Source of the DNA: Coxiellaceae bacterium UBA6002
Lineage (GTDB): Bacteria; Pseudomonadota; Gammaproteobacteria; UBA6002
Reading direction: 5' to 3'
Assembly (NCBI GenBank): GCA_002429595.1
Contig: DJAM01000159.1
Span: forward strand, 1-13,205
DNA length: 13,205 bases
Positions 7,501-13,205 of this stretch are shown here, piece by piece. A program made the position numbers and the translations under genes. The notes below the pieces were generated by a model, which saw only the letters and a program-made list of their open reading frames with translations, had not been told where the DNA came from and did no database searches. How positions within the stretch are numbered: the first letter of the stretch is position 1; each line of letters starts with the position of its first letter.

Positions 7501-8828
7501 GTAATCTCATTGCGGCTTCTCGTTCGGGCCAGTTGGCAGTCATTGACAGTCATGGTCGTGAACGCGAACGTTATAAAATTCCTTATGGTGCAGTGATATC
7601 CATTGAAGATGGTCGTGAAGTGCAAGCAGGACAAGTGGTTGCACAATGGGATCCACATACCCATCCGATTATCACAGAAGTTGCAGGTACCGTTAAATTC
7701 ATGGATTTAATCGATGGTGTCACGATGAACCGTCAAACTGATGAAGTGACTGGTTTAACTAGCATCGTCATTATGAGTCCAAAACAGCGAAGTGCTACCG
7801 GTAAAGAATTGCGTCCAATGGTCAAATTAGTCGATGCTAAGGGTGAGGACGTTATAATCCCTGGTACCAACCTACCGGCACATTATTTCTTACCAAACGG
7901 TGCGATTATTAATATCGAAAATGGCTCAGCTGTAGGAGTAGGTGACTTCGTCGCTCGTATTCCACAAGAAACATTAAAGACTAGAGATATTACCGGGGGT
8001 CTACCACGCGTTGCTGATTTGTTCGAAGCAAGAAGACCCAAAGATGCCGCTGTATTAGCAGAAATATCTGGCATTATCAGTTTTGGTAAAGAAACCAAAG
8101 AAAAACGTCGACTTATTATTAGTGGCCATAATGGTGAAGTGTATGAAGAACTTATTCCAAAATGGCGACATGTGACCGTTTTTGAAGGTGAAAACGTTGA
8201 GAAAGGTGAAACCATTGCGGATGGTCCACCAGATCCACATGATATCTTGCGCTTATTAGGTGTTAATGCGCTAGCTAATTACATCGTGAATGAAGTACAA
8301 GACGTTTATCGCTTACAAGGTGTAAAAATTAACGATAAGCACATTGAAATTATCGTTCGTCAAATGCTCCGCAAAATACTTATCACCGATTCCGGTGATA
8401 CAAAATTACTCAAGGGCGAACAAGTTGAGCGTAATCGCCTCCTTGAAGAAAATGAAAAATTGGAAACGGATGGCTTTGCAGCGCAATGGGAACCTGTGTT
8501 ATTGGGTATCACCAAAGCATCTTTAGCGACCGAATCCTTCATTTCTGCTGCTTCTTTCCAAGAAACAACTCGAGTACTGACTGAAGCTGCAGTTAGTGGT
8601 AAGCGAGATGAGTTAAGAGGCCTTAAAGAAAACGTTATCGTGGGTCGTTTGATTCCTGCTGGAACAGGTTTTGCTTATCATGATATGCGTCGTAAAAAAC
8701 AAAGCATGCCAAGTGTTCCGCTTACTGAAGCAGAAGAACGTCGAATCACTGCGGATGAAGTTGAACAGGCACTAAGTGAAGCGTTAAATACGCCGCTTCC
8801 GGATGAAGAAGCTGAAGATAAAGCATAA
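4593..8828 (+). CDS. rpoC: DNA-directed RNA polymerase subunit beta'
   Basis: Beta' carries the catalytic magnesium of RNA polymerase. The 1411-residue product is colinear with E. coli RpoC (1407). Visible parts in order: the N-terminal zinc site with C69, C71, C84 and C87; the lid/rudder region; the catalytic motif NADFDGD with D459, D461 and D463; the bridge helix around 768-804, in ARKGLADTALKTANSGYL; the second zinc site with C813, C887, C894 and C897; and the trigger loop starting at TMRTFHIGGAASR, split by the roughly 190-residue SI3 insert typical of gammaproteobacteria. The C-terminal part contains ITKASLATESFISAASFQET. All key residues are present, so it should be fully active. Translation starts at TTG with an AGGAG site. 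The tail ends in an acidic segment (PDEEAEDKA). The gene is almost certainly cotranscribed with rpoB, and no clear terminator follows it. Confidence 0.99.
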   Translation: MRDLVNLLRKEHVEEFDAIKIGLASPEMIRSWSYGEVRKPETINYRTFKPEREGLFCAKIFGPIKDYECLCGKYKRLKHRGVICEKCGVEVTLSKVRRERMGHIELASPVAHIWFLKSLPSRIGLLLDMTLRDIERVLYFEAFVVIEAGMTPFTRGQLLSEEAYLDAVEEYGTEFEALMGAEAIQKLLRDIDLNAEIQQMREEIPVTSSDTKLKKITKRLKVMEAFAQSGNKPEWMILSVLPVLPPDLRPLVPLDGGRFATSDLNDLYRRVINRNNRLKRLLDLNAPDIIVRNEKRMLQEAVDALLDNGRRGRAITGSNKRPLKSLADMIKGKQGRFRQNLLGKRVDYSGRSVIVVGPTLRLHQCGLPKKMALELFKPFIFSKLQYRGLATTIKAAKKMVEGEAPEVWDILEEVIREHPVLLNRAPTLHRLGIQAFEPVLIEGKAIQLHPLVCTAYNADFDGDQMAVHVPLTLEAQLEARTLMMSTNNILSPANGEPIIVPTQDVVLGLYYMTRDRVNAKGEGMSFLNCDEVQRAYGNKEVDIHAKVQVRIHETVLDEEGNTTSETKLVKTTVGRAILWEIVPKGLAFTLIDQPMTKKVVSSLLNFCYRRLGLKATVIFADQLMYTGYRYATRSGISIGVNDLVVPDTKAEIIAAAEDEVREIENQFATGLVTQGERYNKVVDIWSHTNDQVAKAMMEKLATEVVKDAEGKDIKQSSFNSIFMMADSGARGSAAQMRQLAGMRGLMAKPDGTIIETPITANFREGLSVLQYFISTHGARKGLADTALKTANSGYLTRRLVDVAQDVVVTTVDCGTDNGLVMAPHIEGGDVVEPLRERVLGRVVAEDVYDMKTNELLVEQGTLLDESLVDVLEEKGIEQVTVRSGITCESRFGVCQKCYGRDLARGHLVNIGEAVGVIAAQSIGEPGTQLTMRTFHIGGAASRATAVNNVQVKSKGTIKLHNLKTVKHVTGNLIAASRSGQLAVIDSHGRERERYKIPYGAVISIEDGREVQAGQVVAQWDPHTHPIITEVAGTVKFMDLIDGVTMNRQTDEVTGLTSIVIMSPKQRSATGKELRPMVKLVDAKGEDVIIPGTNLPAHYFLPNGAIINIENGSAVGVGDFVARIPQETLKTRDITGGLPRVADLFEARRPKDAAVLAEISGIISFGKETKEKRRLIISGHNGEVYEELIPKWRHVTVFEGENVEKGETIADGPPDPHDILRLLGVNALANYIVNEVQDVYRLQGVKINDKHIEIIVRQMLRKILITDSGDTKLLKGEQVERNRLLEENEKLETDGFAAQWEPVLLGITKASLATESFISAASFQETTRVLTEAAVSGKRDELRGLKENVIVGRLIPAGTGFAYHDMRRKKQSMPSVPLTEAEERRITADEVEQALSEALNTPLPDEEAEDKA

Positions 8829-8838
8829 CGATTCGCCT

Positions 8839-8910
8839 GTCATTCCCGCCTAGGCGGGAAACCAGGCTTGAAGCCACTCCTGGGATAGATTCCCGCCTCG
8901 CGGGAATGAC
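8839..8910. repeat. 72-base nested palindromic repeat (REP/MITE-like)
   Basis: The element is bounded by a perfect 11-bp inverted repeat, GTCATTCCCGC (8839-8849) and GCGGGAATGAC (8900-8910). Each end is itself a palindrome: TTCCCGCCTAGGCGGGAA (8843-8860) on the left, and ATTCCCGC/GCGGGAAT with a 3-base loop (8889-8907) on the right. The ends can also pair with each other, through AGGCGGGAA (8852-8860) with TTCCCGCCT (8890-8898) and CCAGG (8862-8866) with CCTGG (8879-8883). The RNA or DNA can therefore fold as two short hairpins or one long one. GTCATTCCCGC-type palindromes are dispersed in many proteobacterial genomes, as I recall. There is no coding capacity and no T-run, so it is probably a dispersed non-autonomous repeat. 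It may also stabilise the rpoC mRNA 3' end. Confidence 0.85.
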
Positions 8911-8946
8911 CGGTGGTGTTTCACCCAGGCTACATGCTCATAATGC

Positions 8947-8986
8947 TTGACATTAGGTTGAATTCCTTTGTAGAATCCCGCCTCCG
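8947..8986 (+). promoter_or_regulatory. Sigma70-type promoter of the str operon (rpsL-rpsG-fusA-tuf)
   Basis: A perfect -35 box TTGACA (8947-8952) is separated by 18 bases from TAGAAT (8971-8976), which matches the -10 consensus at five of six positions. Transcription would start near 8983-8986, giving a leader of about 50 bases before rpsL. The bases between -10 and the predicted start are CCCGCCT, a C/G-rich discriminator. In E. coli such discriminators are typical of rRNA and ribosomal protein promoters repressed by ppGpp/DksA. I infer growth-rate or stringent control. No A-rich UP element is evident upstream of the -35 box. Confidence 0.8.
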
Positions 8987-9034
8987 CTCCGTATAGGGGT
9001 GTGTGGTAATTTATTATTTGGAGTTAGTAAAAAT

Positions 9035-9409
9035 ATGGCAAGAATCAGTCAGCTGGTTCGTAAACCGCGTCAAAGTAAAAAAGTTAAAAGTAAGGTGCCA
9101 GCGCTTGATGGTAGTCCACAAAAAAGAGGCGTTTGTACTCGTGTCTATACTACGACACCTAAAAAGCCAAACTCAGCATTACGTAAAGTAGCGCGGGTTC
9201 GCTTAACCAATGGCAGTGAAGTATCTGCCTATATCGGTGGTGAGGGGCACAATCTACAAGAGCACTCTGTTGTATTGATTCGCGGGGGCCGGGTAAAAGA
9301 CTTGCCAGGTGTTCGTTATCACATTGTTCGTGGTAGTTTAGATACTGCCGGCGTATCCGGTAGACGCCAAGGCCGTTCAAAATATGGTGAAAAAAGGCCG
9401 AAGCAATAA
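9035..9409 (+). CDS. rpsL: 30S ribosomal protein S12
   Basis: S12 sits at the 30S decoding centre and affects tRNA selection accuracy. The 124-residue product has the same length as E. coli S12 and all its signature blocks: PQKRGVCTRVYTTTPKKPNS, IGGEGHNLQEHSVVLIRGGR and VKDLPGVRYH. K43 and K88, the usual sites of streptomycin-resistance changes, are both lysine, so the gene looks wild type. D89, the residue methylthiolated by RimO in E. coli, is present. The chosen ATG has a GGAG site at 9020-9023, about 11 bases upstream, and gives the family N-terminus MARISQLVRKPR. An in-frame start 36 bases earlier would add 12 residues with no family match. First gene of the str operon; rpsG follows after 15 bases. 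Confidence 0.98.
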   Translation: MARISQLVRKPRQSKKVKSKVPALDGSPQKRGVCTRVYTTTPKKPNSALRKVARVRLTNGSEVSAYIGGEGHNLQEHSVVLIRGGRVKDLPGVRYHIVRGSLDTAGVSGRRQGRSKYGEKRPKQ

Positions 9410-9424
9410 GAGGGGTTATCAAAA

Positions 9425-9943
9425 ATGTCGAGAAGAAGTGCTGCGCGTAAACGAGAAGTAATGCCTGATCCTTTGTTTCAGAGCATTCTTGTTTCGAAGC
9501 TGATTAACTGTGTCATGTTAAGTGGTAAAAAATCAGTAGCTGAACGCATTGTTTATGGCGCATTAAAGAAAGTGGCGATGCGCGATAAAGAAAATAGCGC
9601 TTCAATGAGCATATCTGAATTTAGCGAAGGCGCAAAAAAATCCGCCATAGAAACACTCAAGAAAGCACTTGATAATGCTAGTCCTCGTGTTGAAGTGAAA
9701 TCTCGACGAGTTGGTGGTTCGACCTACCAAGTTCCAGTTGAGGTCCGAGCTGATCGTCGCGATGCTGTTGGTCTGCGCTTGATAGTCACGAATGCAATGA
9801 AACGCGGTGAAAAAACGGCTTATGAGCGATTGGCGAATGAATTAGAAGATGCTGCTAATGAACGTGGCGGCGCTGTTAAGAAACGTGAAGAAATTCACAG
9901 AATGGCTGAGGCAAATAAAGCATTTGCCCATTATCGGTGGTAG
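9425..9943 (+). CDS. rpsG: 30S ribosomal protein S7, with internal insert
   Basis: S7 is a primary 16S rRNA binding protein that nucleates assembly of the 30S head and lies near the E site. The 172-residue product shows the family's beta-hairpin, VEVKSRRVGGSTYQVPVEVR (89-108), and the highly conserved C-terminus KKREEIHRMAEANKAFAHYR plus W. It is 16 residues longer than the 156-residue core form. The extra length is a Ser- and charge-rich insert around residues 54-72 (with RDKENSASMSISEF), just before the beta-hairpin. Longer S7 loops here are, as I recall, also found in Coxiella and Legionella. The ATG has an AAGAGGGG site at 9408-9415. fusA starts 5 bases after the stop, which suggests tight translational coupling. 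Few bases separate it from rpsL, leaving little room for an E. coli-type S7 operator. Confidence 0.98.
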   Translation: MSRRSAARKREVMPDPLFQSILVSKLINCVMLSGKKSVAERIVYGALKKVAMRDKENSASMSISEFSEGAKKSAIETLKKALDNASPRVEVKSRRVGGSTYQVPVEVRADRRDAVGLRLIVTNAMKRGEKTAYERLANELEDAANERGGAVKKREEIHRMAEANKAFAHYRW

Positions 9944-9951
9944 GAACAATG
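9936..9951 (+). promoter_or_regulatory. fusA ribosome binding site that decides the start
   Basis: GGTGG (9936-9940) and TAGGA (9941-9945) lie just before ATG 9949 and overlap the end of rpsG. An upstream in-frame GTG at 9937 has no site of its own and would begin inside the last rpsG codons. ATG 9949 gives MTSVRKVPLERTRNIGI, close to the usual EF-G N-terminus. Confidence 0.7.
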
Positions 9952-12054
9952 ACTAGCGTGCGTAAAGTCCCTTTAGAAAGAACTCGTAATATAGGCATTA
10001 TGGCTCACATTGATGCCGGTAAAACTACGACCACAGAACGTATTCTTTTTTATACTGGTGTCTCCCATAAGATTGGTGAAGTACATGAAGGTACAGCCGT
10101 TATGGATTGGATGGAGCAGGAAAGAGAGCGTGGTATTACCATTACTTCAGCGGCAACACATTGCTATTGGTATGGTATGGACAAACAGTTCCCGCAACAT
10201 CTGATCAATATTATTGATACTCCAGGACATGTTGACTTTACCATTGAGGTTGAGCGCTCGCTTCGAGTACTTGATGGTGCTTGTGCTGTATTCGATTCAG
10301 TGGGTGGCGTTGAGCCTCAGACTGAAACAGTTTGGCGTCAGGCAAACAAATATGGTGTGCCTCGTTTGGGCTTTGTGAACAAGATGGATCGTGCGGGCGC
10401 TGATTTTATGCGTTGTGTGCGTCAGGTTAGAGAGCGTCTTGGCTCGCACCCTATTCCTATTCAATTGCCAATTGGAGCTGAAGATACCTTTAAGGGTGTT
10501 ATTGACTTAGTTCGCATGAAAGCAATTTATTGGAACGAAGCTGATAAAGGTATGACCTATGAAGCTAAAGACATTCCAGCTGATATGCAAGATTTGGTCC
10601 AAGAGTGGCGAGAAAAAATGGTGGAAGCTGCTGCAGAAGCCAGTGAAGAATTAATGGAAAAATACCTTGAAGAAGGTGATTTGTCTGCTGAAGAAATTAA
10701 GAAAGGTCTGCGGGCTAGAACAATTTCTAATGAGATCGTCCCAATGCTATGCGGTTCAGCATTCAAGAATAAGGGCGTGCAAGCATTACTGGATGCAGTT
10801 GTCGAGTACATGCCATCGCCATTAGATATTCCTGCCATTAAAGGCATTTTAGACGATAAAGATGAAAGTGAAGGCGAGCGTCATCCAGATGATGATGAAC
10901 CTTTTTCTGCATTAGTATTTAAGATCGCGACAGATCCATATGTAGGTACGTTGTCGTTTTTTAGAGTGTATTCTGGCGTTTTAAGATCAGGTGACTCAAT
11001 CTACAATCCTGTAAAACGTAAAAAAGAACGTATTGGTCGTATTCTGCAGATGCATGCTAATTCTCGTGAAGAAATTAAAGAAGTTCGTGCTGGTGATATT
11101 GCTGCTGCGGTCGGTCTGAAGACCGTTACCACAGGTGATACCCTTTGTGATCTCGATAAGGTCATCACTTTGATGCGCATGGAATTCCCAGATCCAGTTA
11201 TCTCGGTTGCAGTGGAGCCAAAAACTAAGGCTGACCAAGAAAAAATGAGTATTGCGCTTGGTAAGCTTGCTCAGGAAGATCCTTCTTTCAGAGTGCATAC
11301 CGATGAAGAATCTGGCCAGACTATTATTTCAGGAATGGGTGAGCTTCATTTAGAAATTATTATCGATCGCATGAAAAGAGAATTTAGTGTTGAGGCCAAC
11401 GTTGGTAAGCCTCAGGTCGCTTATCGTGAAACCATTAAGAAGTCAGTTGAGCAAGAAGGTAAGTACATCAAGCAATCAGGTGGTAGAGGTCAGTACGGTC
11501 ACGTTAAGATCAAAATCGAGCCTCGTGAGCCTGGTGAAGGCTTTGAGTTCAACAATGCTATTGTGGGCGGTATCATTCCAAGAGAATATATTCCTGCGGT
11601 TGAAAAGGGTATTGTTGAGCAAATGCAAAATGGTGTTATCGCCGGTTACCCAGTCGTTGACGTCAAAGTTACCTTGTACGATGGTTCTTTCCACGAAGTT
11701 GACTCGAACGAAATGGCCTTCAAGGTCGCGGGGTCGATGGCGTTCAAGGAAGGAGCTAAGAAAGCTGCGCCAGTCTTGTTAGAACCTATTATGAAAGTCG
11801 AAGTGGTCACGCCAGAAGATTATATGGGCGATGTAATGGGTGATTTGAATCGCCGTAGAGGTGTTTTGCAAGGTATGGACGAAAATCCTGCTGGTAAAAT
11901 CATCAATGCGCAGGTGCCATTGTCCGAAATGTTTGGGTATGCAACAGATTTGCGTTCTTTGAGCCAAGGTCGTGCTACTTACACAATGGAGTTCTGTAAA
12001 TATAATGAGGCTCCTGCAAATATTGCAGATGCGATAAAAGACCAACAATCCTAG
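9949..12054 (+). CDS. fusA: Translation elongation factor G
   Basis: EF-G is the cytoplasmic GTPase that drives ribosomal translocation and, with RRF, ribosome recycling. The 701-residue product is close to the E. coli length (704). GTPase motifs in order: P-loop AHIDAGKTTT (19-28), switch I block RERGITIT (59-66), DTPGH (90-94) with the catalytic His94, NKMD (144-147) and GSAFK (269-273). Domain II follows (PFSALVFKIATDPYVGTLSF). Domain III has GMGELHLEII. Domain IV has SGGRGQYGHV (510-519) and GSFHEVDSNEMAF, and domain V has PEDYMGDVMGDLNRRRG. These features fit the canonical housekeeping EF-G rather than a paralogue such as EF-G2 or TetM-type proteins. It is cotranscribed with rpsG (5-base gap) and tuf (18-base gap). 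Confidence 0.98.
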   Translation: MTSVRKVPLERTRNIGIMAHIDAGKTTTTERILFYTGVSHKIGEVHEGTAVMDWMEQERERGITITSAATHCYWYGMDKQFPQHLINIIDTPGHVDFTIEVERSLRVLDGACAVFDSVGGVEPQTETVWRQANKYGVPRLGFVNKMDRAGADFMRCVRQVRERLGSHPIPIQLPIGAEDTFKGVIDLVRMKAIYWNEADKGMTYEAKDIPADMQDLVQEWREKMVEAAAEASEELMEKYLEEGDLSAEEIKKGLRARTISNEIVPMLCGSAFKNKGVQALLDAVVEYMPSPLDIPAIKGILDDKDESEGERHPDDDEPFSALVFKIATDPYVGTLSFFRVYSGVLRSGDSIYNPVKRKKERIGRILQMHANSREEIKEVRAGDIAAAVGLKTVTTGDTLCDLDKVITLMRMEFPDPVISVAVEPKTKADQEKMSIALGKLAQEDPSFRVHTDEESGQTIISGMGELHLEIIIDRMKREFSVEANVGKPQVAYRETIKKSVEQEGKYIKQSGGRGQYGHVKIKIEPREPGEGFEFNNAIVGGIIPREYIPAVEKGIVEQMQNGVIAGYPVVDVKVTLYDGSFHEVDSNEMAFKVAGSMAFKEGAKKAAPVLLEPIMKVEVVTPEDYMGDVMGDLNRRRGVLQGMDENPAGKIINAQVPLSEMFGYATDLRSLSQGRATYTMEFCKYNEAPANIADAIKDQQS

Positions 12055-12072
12055 TTAAAGAGGTAGTAAACA

Positions 12073-13205
12073 ATGGCAAAAGAGAAATTTCAACGAGATA
12101 AAGAACACGTAAACGTAGGCACGATTGGCCACGTTGACCATGGTAAGACGACCTTAACAGCGGCGTTGACGAAGTGCATGGCGGAAGCCTTTGGTGGTGA
12201 CGTGAAGAGCTTTAGCGAAATCGATAACGCCCCTGAAGAACGTGAGCGTGGTATTACTATATCTACAACCCACGTAGAGTATTCATCAGCTAAGCGCCAC
12301 TATGCGCACGTTGACTGCCCAGGCCACGCGGACTATGTGAAGAACATGATTACGGGTGCTGCTCAAATGGACGGCGCTATTTTAGTGGTTTCAGCGGCGG
12401 ACGGCCCAATGCCACAAACGCGTGAACACATTCTTTTAGCAAAGCAGGTCGGCGTACCTTATATCGTGGTGTTCTTGAACAAAGCAGACATGGTAGATGA
12501 TCCTGAATTATTAGAATTAGTTGAGATGGAAGTCAGAGATTTATTAAATCAATACAACTTCCCGGGCGATGATACCCCAATTATTGTTGGTTCAGCGTTA
12601 AAAGCGTTAGAAGGTGATACCAGTGATATCGGCGTGCCTGCGATCGTGAAACTAGTTCAAACCATGGACGAATACATTCCATTGCCAGAGCGTCCAGTCA
12701 ACCAGCCATTCTTAATGCCAATCGAAGACGTGTTTTCGATCTCCGGCCGAGGTACGGTAGTAACCGGCAGAATTGAGAAAGGAAAAGTGAAGGTAGGCGA
12801 AGAAATCGAGATCGTTGGTATTAAAGATACCGTGACCACCACCTGTACGGGTGTTGAGATGTTCCGCAAACTGTTGGACGAAGGTCAAGCAGGTGATAAC
12901 GTTGGTATTTTATTGCGTGGTGTTAAGCGAGACGAAGTAGAACGAGGTCAGGTATTAGCGCAAAAAGGCTCAATTACGCCTCACACGAAATTCCAAGCGG
13001 AAGTCTACGTATTGTCAAAAGAAGAAGGTGGTCGTCATACGCCATTTTTCAATGGTTACCGTCCCCAGTTTTATTTTAGAACGACAGACGTAACCGGGTC
13101 AGTAGATTTGCCAGCGGGTGTTGAGATGGTGATGCCAGGAGACAACGTGGCGATGACAGTTAACTTGGGTTCACCAATTGCGATGGAAGAAGGGCTACGC
13201 TTTGC
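12073..13205 (+). CDS. tuf: Translation elongation factor Tu, 3'-truncated by window edge
   Basis: EF-Tu carries aminoacyl-tRNA to the ribosomal A site as a GTP complex. 377 complete residues are visible, ending at GLRF; by comparison with E. coli about 18-19 residues are missing. GTPase motifs: GHVDHGKTT (19-27), DCPGHAD (81-87) with catalytic His85, NKAD (136-139, where E. coli has NKCD) and GSALK (173-177). Domain II has SISGRGTVVTGRIEKG, and domain III has GGRHTPFFNGYRPQFYFRTT. The start has an AGAGG site at 12059-12063, nine bases upstream. By eye, codon choice leans strongly to C-ending codons for His and Asn compared with fusA, as expected for one of the most abundant proteins. Many gammaproteobacteria carry two tuf genes; a second copy cannot be assessed here. 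No other gene is seen after it in the window. Confidence 0.97.
   Translation, partial: MAKEKFQRDKEHVNVGTIGHVDHGKTTLTAALTKCMAEAFGGDVKSFSEIDNAPEERERGITISTTHVEYSSAKRHYAHVDCPGHADYVKNMITGAAQMDGAILVVSAADGPMPQTREHILLAKQVGVPYIVVFLNKADMVDDPELLELVEMEVRDLLNQYNFPGDDTPIIVGSALKALEGDTSDIGVPAIVKLVQTMDEYIPLPERPVNQPFLMPIEDVFSISGRGTVVTGRIEKGKVKVGEEIEIVGIKDTVTTTCTGVEMFRKLLDEGQAGDNVGILLRGVKRDEVERGQVLAQKGSITPHTKFQAEVYVLSKEEGGRHTPFFNGYRPQFYFRTTDVTGSVDLPAGVEMVMPGDNVAMTVNLGSPIAMEEGLRF

Noticed and set aside
8839..8910. The palindromic repeat as a rho-independent terminator of rpoC
   Set aside because: Stems are GC-rich, but no T-run follows on the + strand (CCGGTGG follows), so I annotate it as a repeat and leave any 3' end role open.
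8912..8925. GGTG/CACC hairpin after the repeat
   Set aside because: Only four base pairs and no T-run; not distinguishable from chance.
8973..8987. GAATCCCGCCTCCGC as a decayed third copy of the repeat end
   Set aside because: The match is short and lies in the -10/discriminator of a convincing promoter, which explains the C-rich run better.
8999..9034. Upstream in-frame start for rpsL adding 12 residues
   Set aside because: The extra residues do not match S12, and they would cover the ribosome binding site; ATG 9035 gives the exact family length.
9937..9948. GTG at 9937 as the fusA start
   Set aside because: It overlaps the end of rpsG without its own ribosome binding site and adds four residues not typical of EF-G.
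11387..11782. Open frame of 131 codons in another frame within fusA
   Set aside because: Low-complexity Ser/Lys/Leu-rich translation of a shifted conserved gene, with no family resemblance.
1..13205. A novel defence, mobile or biosynthetic system
   Set aside because: Every substantial open region is accounted for by universally conserved transcription and translation genes; no unexplained coding gap over about 200 bases, no CRISPR-like repeats and no tRNA-associated integration site are visible.

Overview
The window is a block of core transcription and translation genes, all on the + strand: rplL (3' part), rpoB, rpoC, rpsL, rpsG, fusA and tuf (5' part). They encode ribosomal protein L7/L12, the two large subunits of RNA polymerase, ribosomal proteins S12 and S7, and elongation factors G and Tu. 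The proteins are clearly gammaproteobacterial: beta carries the SI1 and SI2 inserts, beta' carries SI3 inside the trigger loop, and long stretches match E. coli residue for residue. The DNA is moderately AT-rich by eye. The rpoBC operon runs directly into the str operon, as I recall it does in Legionella/Coxiella-type gammaproteobacteria. An insert in S7 and the REP-like GTCATTCCCGC palindrome point the same way. I infer a member of or near Legionellales with moderate confidence; genus cannot be fixed from this window.

Layout. 1-285 is the C-terminal part of L7/L12. 303-339 is a strong-looking intrinsic terminator or attenuator between rplL and rpoB. 383-4531 is rpoB. 4532-4592 is a short spacer with a perfect 9-bp hairpin. 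4593-8828 is rpoC, which starts at TTG. 8829-9034 is the only sizeable spacer (206 bases). It holds a 72-base nested palindromic repeat and then a clear sigma70-type promoter (TTGACA, 18 bases, TAGAAT) with a C/G-rich discriminator. 9035-9409 is rpsL, 9425-9943 rpsG, 9949-12054 fusA, and 12073 to the window end is tuf, with gaps of only 15, 5 and 18 bases.

How they work together. RpoB and RpoC form the catalytic core of RNA polymerase. S12 and S7 are 30S proteins at the decoding centre and the head. EF-Tu delivers aminoacyl-tRNA, EF-G translocates, and both are recruited to the ribosome by L7/L12. The likely control points are the attenuator before rpoB, leader elements shared by rpoB and rpoC, and the str promoter whose discriminator resembles those of stringently controlled promoters.

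I see no mobile gene, defence system, CRISPR array, tRNA or unknown gene. The points worth a second look are regulatory and structural: the intergenic repeat, the str promoter, the similar rpoB/rpoC leaders, the short rpsL-rpsG gap, and lineage-specific inserts in RpoB and S7.
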